A DNA stretch of 64,000 nucleotides from Microbacterium murale (GTDB taxonomy: Bacteria; Actinomycetota; Actinomycetes; Actinomycetales; Microbacteriaceae), in NCBI RefSeq assembly GCF_014635185.1, contig NZ_BMCM01000003.1, forward strand, positions 107,613-171,612, given 5' to 3'. The notes under the pieces were generated by a model. That model was not told the DNA's origin, ran no database searches, and was given only the letters and a program-made list of their open reading frames with translations. Both the position numbers and the translations under genes were made by a program. Positions 8,296 to 18,051 of this stretch are shown here, in pieces (position 1 is the first letter of the stretch; each line of letters begins with the position of its first letter).

Positions 8296-9975
8296 GTGGC
8301 TGAGTACATCTACTCGATGGTTCGTGCGCGTAAGGCGGTGGGCGACAAGCTCATCCTCGATGACGTGACGATGTCATTCCTCCCCGGGGCGAAGATCGGC
8401 ATGGTCGGCCCGAACGGTGCTGGTAAGTCGACGATCCTCAAGATCATGGCCGGCCTCGACCAGCCGTCGAACGGTGAAGCGAAGCTGTCACCCGGGTTCA
8501 CCGTCGGCATCCTGATGCAGGAGCCGGTGCTCGATGAGACGAAGTCGGTGCTCGAGAACATCCAGGACGGCGTAGCCATCAAGCCGAAGCTCGACCGGTT
8601 CAACGAGATCTCCGCTCAGATGGCAGATCCTGATGCCGATTTCGACACGCTGCTCGCGGAGATGGGCGTGCTGCAGGAGGAGATCGACGCGGCAGACGGC
8701 TGGGACCTCGACTCCCAGCTCGCCCAAGCCATGGATGCGCTGCGCACGCCCGATGGTGACGCTGCGATCGCGCCCCTGTCCGGCGGTGAGAAGCGCCGCG
8801 TGGCACTCGCCAAGCTCCTGCTGCAGAAGCCCGACCTGCTGCTCCTCGATGAGCCCACGAACCACCTCGACGCCGAGAGCGTTCTCTGGCTTGAGCAGCA
8901 TCTGCAGGCCTACAAGGGTGCTGTCATCGCCATCACCCACGACCGGTACTTCCTCGACAACGTCGCCGAGTGGATCGCCGAGGTCGACCGCGGCCGTCTG
9001 ATCGGCTACGAGGGCAACTACTCCACGTACCTGGAGAAGAAGGGCGAGCGCCTCGCCATCCAGGGCAAGAAGGATGCCAAGCTCGCCAAGCGCCTGAAGG
9101 ACGAGCTCGAATGGGTGCGCTCCAGCGCCAAGGGCCGCCAGACGAAGTCGAAGGCGCGTCTGGCCCGCTACGAGGAGATGGCGACAGAGGCGGAGCGCAC
9201 CAGGAAACTCGACTTCGAGGAGATCCAGATCCCCGCGGGTCCGCGTCTCGGCAGTGTCGTCATCGAGGCGAAGAACCTCAAGAAGGGCTTCGGCGATCGC
9301 ACGTTGATCGATGGGCTGAGCTTCAGCCTTCCGCCCAACGGCATCGTCGGCATCATCGGCGCCAACGGCGTGGGGAAGACCACGCTGTTCAAGACCATCG
9401 TCGGGCTCGAGCCTCTCGACAGCGGAGATCTCAAGATCGGTGAGACGGTCAAGATCAGCTACGTCGACCAGTCCCGCTCCAACATCGACCCGGACAAGAA
9501 CCTCTGGGAGGTCGTCTCCGACGGGCTCGACTTCATCACGGTCGGCAAGACGGAGATCCCCTCACGCGCCTACGTCTCGAAGTTCGGCTTCAAGGGACCG
9601 GACCAGCAGAAGAAGGCAGGCGTGCTCTCCGGTGGTGAGCGCAACCGTCTGAACCTCGCCCTGACCCTCAAGGAGGGCGGCAACCTGCTCCTCCTCGATG
9701 AGCCGACCAACGACCTGGACATCGAGACACTTGGTTCACTCGAGAACGCGCTTCTCGAGTTCCCCGGCTGCGCAGTGGTCATCACCCACGACAGGTGGTT
9801 CCTCGACCGCATCGCGACGCACATCCTCGCGTACGAGGGCACGGACGAGAACCCGGCCCAGTGGCACTGGTTCGAGGGCAACTTCGAGGCGTACGAGAAG
9901 AACAAGATCGAGCGCCTCGGCCCGGACGCTGCCAACCCGCACCGCTCCACTCACCGCAAGCTGACGCGTGACTGA
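8296..9975 (+). CDS. ettA: ABC-F translational throttle EttA
   Basis: A soluble ABC-F ATPase that binds the ribosomal E site and gates the first peptide bond according to the ADP/ATP ratio. It has two ATPase domains: Walker A GPNGAGKST at 38-46 with LSGGE at 161-165 and DEPTNHLD at 185-192, and GANGVGKTT at about 355-363 with a second LSGGERNR and DEPTNDLD. Between them lies a Lys-rich linker (LAKRLKDELEWVRSSAKGRQTKSKARLARYEEM), the P-site tRNA interaction motif. Length 559 is normal. GTG start after AAAAGGAG. No transmembrane segment. Confidence 0.95.
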   Translation: MAEYIYSMVRARKAVGDKLILDDVTMSFLPGAKIGMVGPNGAGKSTILKIMAGLDQPSNGEAKLSPGFTVGILMQEPVLDETKSVLENIQDGVAIKPKLDRFNEISAQMADPDADFDTLLAEMGVLQEEIDAADGWDLDSQLAQAMDALRTPDGDAAIAPLSGGEKRRVALAKLLLQKPDLLLLDEPTNHLDAESVLWLEQHLQAYKGAVIAITHDRYFLDNVAEWIAEVDRGRLIGYEGNYSTYLEKKGERLAIQGKKDAKLAKRLKDELEWVRSSAKGRQTKSKARLARYEEMATEAERTRKLDFEEIQIPAGPRLGSVVIEAKNLKKGFGDRTLIDGLSFSLPPNGIVGIIGANGVGKTTLFKTIVGLEPLDSGDLKIGETVKISYVDQSRSNIDPDKNLWEVVSDGLDFITVGKTEIPSRAYVSKFGFKGPDQQKKAGVLSGGERNRLNLALTLKEGGNLLLLDEPTNDLDIETLGSLENALLEFPGCAVVITHDRWFLDRIATHILAYEGTDENPAQWHWFEGNFEAYEKNKIERLGPDAANPHRSTHRKLTRD

Positions 9976-10462
9976 CGTCCCGATCGGTGCCACGGCGAGG
10001 CTTCACGTCCCCATCCACCTGCGGTGGGGCGATCTCGACGCGTTCAATCACGTCAACAACACCTCGATGCTCAAGCTGCTCGAGGAGGCGCGCGTACGCG
10101 CCTTCTGGAAGGCCGAGGAGGGGGAGACGGCTCCGCCCACGGCCGTGCTCAATTCCGGCATCGAGGCGGGGACGCTGACGCTGATCGCGAGGCAGGAGAT
10201 CGAGTACCTCGCACCGGTGCCGTATCAGCGGCGCCCCCTCGAGGTGCAGATGTGGTTCGGCAAACTCGGCGGGTCCAGTCTCGAGGTCTGCTACGAGGTG
10301 TACAACGACCCAGCGAACGAGACGCGCGTGCTGTACGCGCGCTCCACCGCCGTCATCGTGCTCGTGGACGCCGTGTCCGGGCGCCCCACGCGCATCACGC
10401 CAGACATGCGTGAAGCCTGGACGCCGTACATCGGCGAGCCGATCACCTACGCGCACCGCTGA
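9968..10462 (+). CDS. Hotdog-fold acyl-CoA thioesterase
   Basis: A 164-residue protein of the 4HBT type. The segment LRWGDLDAFNHVNNTSMLKLLEEARVR (residues 18-44) carries the Asp and HVNN pattern of the active-site helix. Likely hydrolyses acyl-CoA or hydroxybenzoyl-CoA thioesters; the chain length is not predictable. The GTG start overlaps the end of ettA by 8 bases, so translation may be coupled. Confidence 0.85.
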   Translation: MTDVPIGATARLHVPIHLRWGDLDAFNHVNNTSMLKLLEEARVRAFWKAEEGETAPPTAVLNSGIEAGTLTLIARQEIEYLAPVPYQRRPLEVQMWFGKLGGSSLEVCYEVYNDPANETRVLYARSTAVIVLVDAVSGRPTRITPDMREAWTPYIGEPITYAHR

Positions 10463-10499
10463 CGTTCGCGCCGGCGGCATGACCAGCAGGTGGGTTCGA

Positions 10500-11384
10500 T
10501 CAGGCGGCCGGAACCCTGATCATGATCTCCTGCGTCACGCTCGCGGCCAGGACGCCGTCCTGCGTGTAGATACGTCCGGTGGCGAGTCCGCGGCCGCCGC
10601 GGGCGTTCGGCGACTCCTGCACGTACAGCAACCACTCGTCGACGCGCGCGGGGCGGTGCCACCACATCGCATGATCGAGGCTGGCCACCTTGAGCCCGGG
10701 CGTCGCCCACGGCACGCCGTGGGCGCGCAGGATCGACTCCTGGATGCTCATGTCACTGAGATAGGCGAGCGCCGCCCGGTGAAGGCGGGGGTCCTCCGGC
10801 ATCGGAGCGCGCATCCGCATCCACACCGCCTGCTGCGCCTTGCGTTCGCCGTCCGCCACAACATACAGCGGGGATTCGACGTGGCGCATGTCCACCGGAC
10901 GGTCCGTCAGCATCCGCAGTGCCTGCGGGTGCACGCCCTCCACGCGCTCTTCATCTGCCGGGATGTCATCCGGCGCGGGAATGCCCTCGGGCATCGGCTG
11001 CGCGTGCTCGACTCCCGGCGCCTCGTCCTGAAACGACGCGATCATCGAGAAGATCGGCACGCCGTTCTGGTAGGCCTGCGAACGTCGTGTGGAGAAGGAG
11101 CGACCGTCATGGATGCGGTCGACCGCGATCGTGAGCCCCTGTGTCGAGTCGCCGGGGCGGAGGAAGTAGCCGTGCATGGAATGCACCGCACGATCCTCCG
11201 GCATGGTGCGTTCGGCTGCGATGAGGGACTGACCGAGCACCTGGCCGCCGTAGATGCGTCCGGTGGGCATGTCGTGCGAGCGCCCGGTGAAGATGTCTTC
11301 CTCGGTGCGCGCCTGCGTCTCGTCGAGATCCAGCACCTCGAGCAGGTTGTCGACGGATGCCTGAGCCTGTGCCGCTGCGCTCAT
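10500..11384 (-). CDS. tesB: Acyl-CoA thioesterase II
   Basis: A 294-residue protein with two fused hotdog halves. The N-terminal half has GRIYGGQVLGQSLIAAERT and HSMHGYFLRPGD, and the C-terminal half has SLDHAMWWHRPARVDEWLLY and GRIYTQDGVLAASVTQEIMIR. TesB enzymes hydrolyse medium- and long-chain acyl-CoAs. A strong Shine-Dalgarno (GGGAGGAGCG) precedes the ATG. It is convergent with the small thioesterase across 37 nt. Confidence 0.92.
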   Translation of the reverse strand: MSAAAQAQASVDNLLEVLDLDETQARTEEDIFTGRSHDMPTGRIYGGQVLGQSLIAAERTMPEDRAVHSMHGYFLRPGDSTQGLTIAVDRIHDGRSFSTRRSQAYQNGVPIFSMIASFQDEAPGVEHAQPMPEGIPAPDDIPADEERVEGVHPQALRMLTDRPVDMRHVESPLYVVADGERKAQQAVWMRMRAPMPEDPRLHRAALAYLSDMSIQESILRAHGVPWATPGLKVASLDHAMWWHRPARVDEWLLYVQESPNARGGRGLATGRIYTQDGVLAASVTQEIMIRVPAA

Positions 11385-11421
11385 AGCGCTCCTCCCTGCG
11401 ACCGCACGGCCGCCTCGTTGG

Positions 11422-11427
11422 TAGTTT
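11422..11427 (+). promoter_or_regulatory. -10 hexamer, leaderless hypothetical gene
   Basis: TAGTTT with a 7-nt spacer to the GTG at 11435. Confidence 0.5.
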
Positions 11428-11434
11428 AGAACGC

Positions 11435-12100
11435 GTGCCCCCTCGTCTCGTTCTCTCCGATTCCGACACGGCCCGAGACGTTCTCACGTTCCTCGGCCGC
11501 GCGATGCAGGTCTCTGACGACGGCATCCGCCTCCAGGGCAGCAACGGCGTTCTCGCCTTGACGGCGTCTGCGCTGGCGCCCAAGGGGCTGTTCGATCAGA
11601 CGCCGACGGTCCTCGCGATGCGGATCGTGCACGCCGACCCCGAACTGGAGTGCGACATCGTCGTCGACGAGCTCGCGCAGGATCAGGACGAGCGGATGCT
11701 GACGCTGCCGGAGACCGGGCGGTCACCTGCCTGGGCGGGGGTGGCGCCGCCGCGCGGCGGTTGGGAGCCTGCCGGGGATCTCGATTCCGCGACGATCGCT
11801 CGACGTGCCCAGTGGGGGATATCCGCCGTCGCCCGCGGTGCGACCCCTGGCGCGGGTGAAGAGGCCGTCAGGGCGCTCAGGGCGGCGATCTGGGGTGAGG
11901 CGGACGACGATCTCGGAGGTCTTGTGCGCGGCATCGCCTTCGCGGCGCACGCGTTCGGGTTCATCTCCGGCGAAGAGCAGATCCCGGTGACCACATCGGG
12001 ACGATGGACACGCCTGGCATTCCGCCGCGGCCACGTGCTCGCCCGCGGCCCGATGGCCACCGGGTTGACCGCCGTCCGCAGCACGGGGACGCAGAACTAG
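11435..12100 (+). CDS. Conserved hypothetical protein
   Basis: A 221-residue soluble protein beginning MPPRLVLSDSDTARDVLTFLGRA, with no signal peptide or membrane segment. The middle is Ala/Arg-rich and helical and the end is GRWTRLAFRRGHVLARGP. Similar uncharacterised proteins occur in Microbacteriaceae as far as I recall; no domain is recognised. It begins as a probable leaderless message. Its stop overlaps that of the convergent dehydrogenase by 4 bases. Confidence 0.65.
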   Translation: MPPRLVLSDSDTARDVLTFLGRAMQVSDDGIRLQGSNGVLALTASALAPKGLFDQTPTVLAMRIVHADPELECDIVVDELAQDQDERMLTLPETGRSPAWAGVAPPRGGWEPAGDLDSATIARRAQWGISAVARGATPGAGEEAVRALRAAIWGEADDDLGGLVRGIAFAAHAFGFISGEEQIPVTTSGRWTRLAFRRGHVLARGPMATGLTAVRSTGTQN

Positions 12101-13761
12101 ATCGTCCGCGCCGCCGCCCGGCCGGCCTGCCGCCCCGAGAACAGGCACCCGCCGAGGAACGTGCCCTCCAGCGCTCGGTATCCGTGCACGCCGCCGCCGC
12201 CGAATCCGCTCGCCTCGCCTGCCGAGTAGAGACCGGGGATGGCGGATCCGTCGGCCGCCAGAGCGCGTCCGTCGAGATCCGTCTCGATCCCGCCGAGCGA
12301 CTTGCGAGTGAGCACGTGCAGCTTCACCGCGATCATCGGCCCGGCGGAGGGATCCTGCAGCCGGTGCGGGCTCGCAGTGCGGATGAGCTTGTCCCCGCGG
12401 TAGGCACGCATGGATCGCAGCATCCCGATCTGCGCGTCCTTGGTGAAGTCGTTCCCGACCTCGCGGTCTCGGGCGATCACTTCGAGGCGCACGCGCTCCA
12501 GATCGAGCAGATCGTCCTCGTCGGCCCACTTCATCTGCTCGAGCAGCGAATCGAGGTCGTTCTCCACGATGAAGTCCTCACCTTCGTCGAGGAACGACTG
12601 CACAGGGCCGGTCGGTCCCTTCGCGAGTCGCGACTTCAGCAGCAGCGCGACGTCCTTGCCCGTGAGATCCGGGTTCTGCTCGCTGCCCGACAGCGCGAAC
12701 TCCTTCTCGACGATCTGGCGTGACGTGACGAACCAGGAATGGTCGTGTCCGGTGGAGCGCAGGTGCTGCAGCGTGCCGAGCGTGTCGAAACCGGGAAACA
12801 GCGGCACAGGCAGGCGCTTGCCGGTCGCATCCAGCCAGAGCGACGATGGCCCTGGCAGGATTCGGATGCCGTGCGCCGGCCACACCGGATCCCAGTTCTT
12901 GATCCCTTCGACGTAGTGCCACATCCGATCCCCGTTGATGAGGTGCGCGCCCGCAGTGGCCGAGACGGCGTGCATCGACCCGTCGACGTACGCGGGGACT
13001 CCCGTGAGCATGTGCTCAGGTGGAGTACCCAGCCGGTCCGGCCACGCCGCACGCACCAGGGCATGATTGCCGCCGATGCCGCCGGAGGACACGATCGTCG
13101 CGCCGGCGGTGATCTCGAAGTCGCCGACGACCTCTCGTGACGTCGACACGCCCCGTGCGGCGGGGTCTTCGGCCAGTAAATGGCCCCTAGCCCCGACCAC
13201 CGCGCCATCGGTGACGACCAGCTCGGTGACGCGATGGCGGGGGAGGATCGTGAGGGTGCCCGCTTCCTCTGCGCGATGCGCGGCATCCGCGAAGGGCGCG
13301 ACGATGCCGGGACCGGTGCCCCAGGTGATGTGGAACCTCGGTACGGAGTTGCCCGGCCCGATCGCACCGTATCCACCGCGCTCCGCCCAGCCGACCACAG
13401 GGAAGAAACCGACGCCCCGTTCGCGCAGCCAGGCGCGCTTCTCGCCGGCCGCGAACTGCAGGTAGGCATCGGCCCATGCCCGAGGCCAGCGGTCCTCTTC
13501 GCGGTCGAAGCCCGCATTGCCGAACCAGTCCTGCGTGGCGAGCTCGAGGGAATCCTTGATGCCGAGCCGGCGCTGCTCCGGTGAGTCGATCAGGAAGAGT
13601 CCGCCGAACGACCACCACGCCTGTCCGCCGAGGTTCGAGCGCGGCTCCTGATCGATGAGGATCACGCGCCTGCCGGCGGCCGTGGCCTCTGCGGCGGCGA
13701 CAAGACCTGCCAACCCCCATCCGATCACGAGAACGTCTGCGGAAGGGGGCGTGGTGGTCAT
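12097..13761 (-). CDS. FAD-binding dehydrogenase (fumarate reductase/ketosteroid type)
   Basis: A 554-residue flavoprotein. The N-terminal Rossmann motif [15 protein letters not shown] (GxGxxG variant, residues 12-26) and [19 protein letters not shown] define an FAD_binding_2 enzyme. The C-terminal [38 protein letters not shown] is the second FAD contact. The family includes 3-ketosteroid dehydrogenases and fumarate reductases; the substrate is unclear. It follows and overlaps the globin gene by 4 bases, so electron transfer linked to oxygen binding is possible but not shown. Confidence 0.88.
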   Translation of the reverse strand: MTTTPPSADVLVIGWGLAGLVAAAEATAAGRRVILIDQEPRSNLGGQAWWSFGGLFLIDSPEQRRLGIKDSLELATQDWFGNAGFDREEDRWPRAWADAYLQFAAGEKRAWLRERGVGFFPVVGWAERGGYGAIGPGNSVPRFHITWGTGPGIVAPFADAAHRAEEAGTLTILPRHRVTELVVTDGAVVGARGHLLAEDPAARGVSTSREVVGDFEITAGATIVSSGGIGGNHALVRAAWPDRLGTPPEHMLTGVPAYVDGSMHAVSATAGAHLINGDRMWHYVEGIKNWDPVWPAHGIRILPGPSSLWLDATGKRLPVPLFPGFDTLGTLQHLRSTGHDHSWFVTSRQIVEKEFALSGSEQNPDLTGKDVALLLKSRLAKGPTGPVQSFLDEGEDFIVENDLDSLLEQMKWADEDDLLDLERVRLEVIARDREVGNDFTKDAQIGMLRSMRAYRGDKLIRTASPHRLQDPSAGPMIAVKLHVLTRKSLGGIETDLDGRALAADGSAIPGLYSAGEASGFGGGGVHGYRALEGTFLGGCLFSGRQAGRAAARTI

Positions 13762-14210
13762 GGGGTCTCCGTTGAATCCTGACTGCTGCTGCGGGTCTCG
13801 AGCGTCGATCGCCCCGCGGGTGCCGGACCGATGCCCGACGGCTCCATGGTGTTCACCATGGCATATGCGGCGCGCTCCAGGTAGTCCCAGAGCGTCGCGT
13901 CGTGCAGCGGCGGCAGTTGCACCTCGTCGAGCGACGTGCGCATGCAGCGGAGCCAGCGGTCGCGCGCGTCAGGATCGACGTGGAACGGCATATGACGCAT
14001 CCGCAGACGTGGATGACCCCTCGTCTCGCTGTAAGTCGAAGGACCGCCCCAGTACTGCGCCAGGAAGAGTGTGAACCGCTCTGCGGCGGGCCCGAGATCC
14101 TCTTCGGGATACATCGGACGCAGCACGGCATCGAGGGCGACCTCACGGTAGAAGCCGTTGACGATCCTCTCGAACGTGGCATAGCCGCCGACCTCGTCGT
14201 AGAAACTCAT
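13758..14210 (-). CDS. glbO: Truncated hemoglobin, group II (GlbO-like)
   Basis: A 150-residue oxygen- or NO-binding globin. Key features are [17 protein letters not shown], the [25 protein letters not shown] run with the expected proximal His at residue 73, and WLRCM with the Trp near the distal pocket. This closely follows the mycobacterial GlbO pattern. A roughly 25-residue Ser/Thr-rich C-terminal extension follows the globin fold. Both ends overlap neighbours by 4 bases (MscS upstream, dehydrogenase downstream), so three genes form one unit. Confidence 0.92.
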   Translation of the reverse strand: MSFYDEVGGYATFERIVNGFYREVALDAVLRPMYPEEDLGPAAERFTLFLAQYWGGPSTYSETRGHPRLRMRHMPFHVDPDARDRWLRCMRTSLDEVQLPPLHDATLWDYLERAAYAMVNTMEPSGIGPAPAGRSTLETRSSSQDSTETP

Positions 14211-15286
14211 GACTCGTCCTCAGGCTTGTTCTTCGATGCCGGCTTGGTGTCCTTCTTGCGCCAGATACCGCGAGAGACCGGCGGCACACCGGTCACGGCG
14301 TTGGGCTTGGTGGTGGGCGGGTTCGCCCCGCGCACGCGCCGCGCGCCCTCCGGCCCGGTCGGGACGACGGATTCGAGGCTGGGGATCGCGAGCCCCATCT
14401 CCTCGATCGCGCTCTTGAGCCGCATGCGAAGCTCGCGAGCGACATCATCCTTCGCGTTCGCACGGGTCTTCAAGACGACACGGATGACGAGGGCCTCACC
14501 GCTGATCGATTCGAGCCCCCACACCTCGGGCCGCTCAACGATGCGGGTGCGCCACTTGGGGTCCTTCGAGAGTCCCAGCGCGGCTTCCAGGAGCGCGGCC
14601 TCGACGTCTGGCACGACGGCGTCGACCGGTACGCCGAGATCGATGATCGCACGCGCCCAGCCCTGCGACATGTTCCCGATGCGCAGCATCTCGCCGTTGC
14701 GGACGTACCAGAGCGTGCCGTTGACGTCGCGCACCTGGGTGACGCGCACGCTCACGTGCTCGACGACGCCGCTCGCGAGGCCGGTGTCGACGACGTCGCC
14801 GATGCCGATCTGATCCTCGGCGACGATGAACAGACCGTTCAGCACGTCCTTGACGATGTTCTGCGCTCCGAAGCCCAAGCCCGCACCGATCGCGGCGGTG
14901 AGCAGAGTGAGGGAGCTGATGAGATCAGGGGCGATCACCGCCATCACCATCAGCAGCGTCACGATCACGACGGCGACGTTGATGATGTTGTGCAGGATGG
15001 TGCCGAGCGTGCGCGTGCGCTGGATCAGGCGCATGTCGGCGAGCGGGGACCGCTCGAGCGCCTGGGTGTCGTCGACGTTGGCCTTCGACTTGGCCGTGTC
15101 GACGATGCGGTGCACCACCCTGCGCACGACGAATCGCAGCGCGAACCCGATCAGCAGTGCGACGGCGACGATGATCGCGATGGTGATCGCCTTGCCGCCG
15201 ATCACCTTGAGAATCTCGAGGAACGACTCCCACACCTCGTTCGCCGTGTCCGGCGCGGAGTCGGTCTCGAAGGGAAGCATCAGCAC
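14207..15286 (-). CDS. MscS-family mechanosensitive channel
   Basis: A 359-residue membrane protein. Hydrophobic segments lie at about 30-55, 95-120 and 122-150, the last being the pore-lining TM3 with Gly/Ala repeats ([39 protein letters not shown]). A beta domain follows, then a basic C-terminal tail rich in Pro, Lys and Thr. These channels release solutes on hypo-osmotic shock. Shortest MscS-core architecture. First gene of the overlapping unit with the globin and the dehydrogenase. Confidence 0.9.
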   Translation of the reverse strand: MLMLPFETDSAPDTANEVWESFLEILKVIGGKAITIAIIVAVALLIGFALRFVVRRVVHRIVDTAKSKANVDDTQALERSPLADMRLIQRTRTLGTILHNIINVAVVIVTLLMVMAVIAPDLISSLTLLTAAIGAGLGFGAQNIVKDVLNGLFIVAEDQIGIGDVVDTGLASGVVEHVSVRVTQVRDVNGTLWYVRNGEMLRIGNMSQGWARAIIDLGVPVDAVVPDVEAALLEAALGLSKDPKWRTRIVERPEVWGLESISGEALVIRVVLKTRANAKDDVARELRMRLKSAIEEMGLAIPSLESVVPTGPEGARRVRGANPPTTKPNAVTGVPPVSRGIWRKKDTKPASKNKPEDES

Positions 15287-15298
15287 CCTCCGATCCTA

Positions 15299-15350
15299 GC
15301 GATCGGGCCTCTGCAACGGCTGGACGACAGCGTGGCAGAGGCCCGATCGA
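15299..15350 (-). terminator. Hairpin terminator after pepN
   Basis: A 15-bp perfect stem, CGATCGGGCCTCTGC paired with GCAGAGGCCCGATCG (15300-15314 with 15335-15349), sits immediately past the pepN stop. The long 20-nt loop is unusual and there is no T tract. Confidence 0.6.
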
Positions 15351-15359
15351 AGAGGTGCG

Positions 15360-17927
15360 TCAGTTGTGTTCCTCGTCGACCTCGGCGTCGCGCGACTGCG
15401 CGGCCAGGGCGCGCTCGACGTCGGCGAGCCCTTCGCTGACGAGGCGACGCAGGGCAGGAGCCGCTTCGGTGTTCGCAGAGAGCCAGGCCCGGGTCGCGTC
15501 ACGCAGTTCGGCGTTCGCCAGCGCCGTCGGGTACAGTCCGACGATGAGGTAGCTGGCGATCTGGTAGGTGCGCGACTCCCATACCGGGAGCAGCATGTCG
15601 AAGTAGTCCGGTACGAATTCGCCGAGTACCGCCGTGCTGTTCGGGTGCCCGAAGCCGAGCGCTGCGGAGCGCACGAGCGTGTTCGGCAGGCTGTCGTCGT
15701 CGATGAGCGAGGCCCACGCCGCACGCTTGTCCGCCTGGGTCGGCAGGGCAGCACGGGCCTGAGCGGCGAACTCTCCACCCTTGGAGGTGTTGTCCGCGGC
15801 GAGGGCGGCGTCGATGGATGCGGCATCCGTCGCGCCGATCGTGGCGAGACCGACGAGCAGCTGCCAGGAGAGGTCGGTGTCGATCTCGAGACCGGGGAGC
15901 GTCTCCTCACCTGAGCGCAGACGGCCCACGATGCCCGCGTGTTCGGCGTTCACGAGCGTGTTCGCGAAGGCCGTGACGAACTGCAGCTGGCTGTCGCTGC
16001 CCGCCTCCGCGCCGTGTGCGAGATCCCACAGGCCGTCGGCGATCTTCAGACGCGCCGCGTCACGTTCGGACGGTGCGACATACAGAGTCGCCGCAGTGCG
16101 CAGCTGCGCGAGCGTGGTGCGCACGGTCGTCGACTCGGACTCCTGCCCGATGTTGCGCAGCACGAGTTCGATGTAGTCGGATGCCGTGCTCTCGGCGTCG
16201 CGGGTCTGATCCCAGGCCGCACCCCAGACGAGTGAGCGTGCGAGGGGATCCGCGATCGCGCCGAGATGATCGATCGCGGTGGCCAGTGAGCGCTCGTCGA
16301 GCCGGATCTTCGCGTACGCGAGGTCGTTGTCGTTGAGCAGCACGAGGTCGGGTCGCCCCCGGCCCTGCAGCTCGGGAACCTCGGTCCGATCGCCGTCGAC
16401 GTCGATCTCGGCGTAATGCGTGCGAGTGAGGGCGCCGTCGATCAGGTCGTAGAAGCCGATGCCCAGGCGGTGCGGGCGGATCGTCGGGTAGTCGGCGGGT
16501 GCCGTCTGAGTGACGGCGAATCGCGTGATGACGCCGTCGGAGTCCTCGGCGATGACGGGGGAGAGCGTGTTCACGCCGGCGGTCTCGAGCCACTTCTTCG
16601 ACCAGGTGCTGAGATCGCGGCCGCTGGTGGCCTCGAGCTCGGTGAGCAGGTCGGTCACCTCGGTGTTGCCCCACGCATGCTTCTGGAAGTACTGCCCGAC
16701 ACCGGCGAAGAACGCATCGATGCCGACCCAGGCCGCGAGCTGCTTGAGCACCGACCCTCCCTTGGCGTACGTGATGCCGTCGAAGTTGACCTGCACGTCC
16801 TCGAGATCGTTGATCTCGGCGACGATCGGGTGCGTGGAGGGCAGCTGATCCTGGCGGTAGGCCCAGGTCTTCTCCATGGCGTTGAACGTGGTCCAGGCCT
16901 CGGTCCACTCGGTGGCCTCTGCCGTCGCGATGGTCGACGCCCACTCGGCGAACGACTCGTTCAGCCACAGGTCGTTCCACCACTTCATGGTGACGAGGTC
17001 GCCGAACCACATGTGCGCGAGCTCGTGCAGGATCGTGACGACCCGGCGCTCCTTGACGGCATCCGTCACCTTGCTGCGGAAGACGTAGGTCTCGGTGAAC
17101 GTGACGGCGCCCGCGTTCTCCATCGCACCCGCGTTGAATTCGGGCACGAACAGCTGGTCGTACTTCGCGAACGGGTACGGAACGCCGAACTTCTCCTCGT
17201 AGTACGCGAAGCCCTCGCGGGTCTTGTCGAAGATGTAGTCGGCGTCGAGGTGCTGCCACAGGCTCTTGCGGCCGTAGACGCCGAGCGGGATGACGTCACC
17301 CGAGGCGCTGGTCAACTCGGAGAACGTGGACTCGTACGGCCCAGCGACGATGGCGGTGATGTACGAGGAGATGCGCGGCGTGGGCTCGAAGCCCCACGTC
17401 GCAGTCGCGTTCTCGTCGTGATTGATGGGCTCGGGTGTGGGGGAATTGGAGACCACCTTCCACGCCTCGGGCGCGGTGATCGTGAACTGGAACGTCGCCT
17501 TCAGATCCGGCTGCTCGAACACCGCGAAGACGCGGCGCGCGTCGGGCACCTCGAACTGCGAGTAGAGGTACACCTCACCGTCGACCGGATCCACGAAGCG
17601 GTGCAGGCCTTCGCCGGTGTTGGTGTAGAGGCAGTCGGCGTCGACGACGAGGACGTTCTCCTCCTGCAGACCGGACAGCGCGATGCGCGAGTCGTCGAAG
17701 ACCTCGCTGGGGTCGAGCTGCTCGCCGTTGAGCGAGATCTCACGCACATCCCGCGCGATCAGGTCGATGAAGGTGAAACTTCCAGGAGTCGCACGGAAGC
17801 GCACGACGCTGCGGGAACCGAAGACCTCTTCGCCCTTCGTCAGATCGAGCGAGATCCCGTAGGACTGCGTGTCGATGAGAGCGCGTCGCTCCTGAGCTTC
17901 GATTCGGGTGAGATTCTCTCCAGGCAC
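15360..17927 (-). CDS. pepN: Aminopeptidase N
   Basis: An 855-residue cytosolic M1 zinc aminopeptidase. It shows the exopeptidase motif GAMEN at 267-271, the zinc site HELAH at 301-305 with the third ligand E324 (WLNESFAEW), and a long C-terminal ERAP-like helical domain from about 530. The start is GTG at 17927, with GGGAGAA upstream; the frame stays open further upstream to 18206 but that part overlaps the divergent ferrochelatase and has no protein-like features. It is transcribed divergently from the ferrochelatase gene. Confidence 0.95.
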   Translation of the reverse strand: MPGENLTRIEAQERRALIDTQSYGISLDLTKGEEVFGSRSVVRFRATPGSFTFIDLIARDVREISLNGEQLDPSEVFDDSRIALSGLQEENVLVVDADCLYTNTGEGLHRFVDPVDGEVYLYSQFEVPDARRVFAVFEQPDLKATFQFTITAPEAWKVVSNSPTPEPINHDENATATWGFEPTPRISSYITAIVAGPYESTFSELTSASGDVIPLGVYGRKSLWQHLDADYIFDKTREGFAYYEEKFGVPYPFAKYDQLFVPEFNAGAMENAGAVTFTETYVFRSKVTDAVKERRVVTILHELAHMWFGDLVTMKWWNDLWLNESFAEWASTIATAEATEWTEAWTTFNAMEKTWAYRQDQLPSTHPIVAEINDLEDVQVNFDGITYAKGGSVLKQLAAWVGIDAFFAGVGQYFQKHAWGNTEVTDLLTELEATSGRDLSTWSKKWLETAGVNTLSPVIAEDSDGVITRFAVTQTAPADYPTIRPHRLGIGFYDLIDGALTRTHYAEIDVDGDRTEVPELQGRGRPDLVLLNDNDLAYAKIRLDERSLATAIDHLGAIADPLARSLVWGAAWDQTRDAESTASDYIELVLRNIGQESESTTVRTTLAQLRTAATLYVAPSERDAARLKIADGLWDLAHGAEAGSDSQLQFVTAFANTLVNAEHAGIVGRLRSGEETLPGLEIDTDLSWQLLVGLATIGATDAASIDAALAADNTSKGGEFAAQARAALPTQADKRAAWASLIDDDSLPNTLVRSAALGFGHPNSTAVLGEFVPDYFDMLLPVWESRTYQIASYLIVGLYPTALANAELRDATRAWLSANTEAAPALRRLVSEGLADVERALAAQSRDAEVDEEHN

Positions 17928-18051
17928 AGCTGATTCTCCCAGGGGTTCGGGGTCGGCACCGAGATCCGACGCGGCTGGCGCCGACGGCAACCATGACAGC
18001 CTACGCCAGGACCCGGGCGTTGTCGGCGCGCAGTGGTGGAAAGATGGAGGT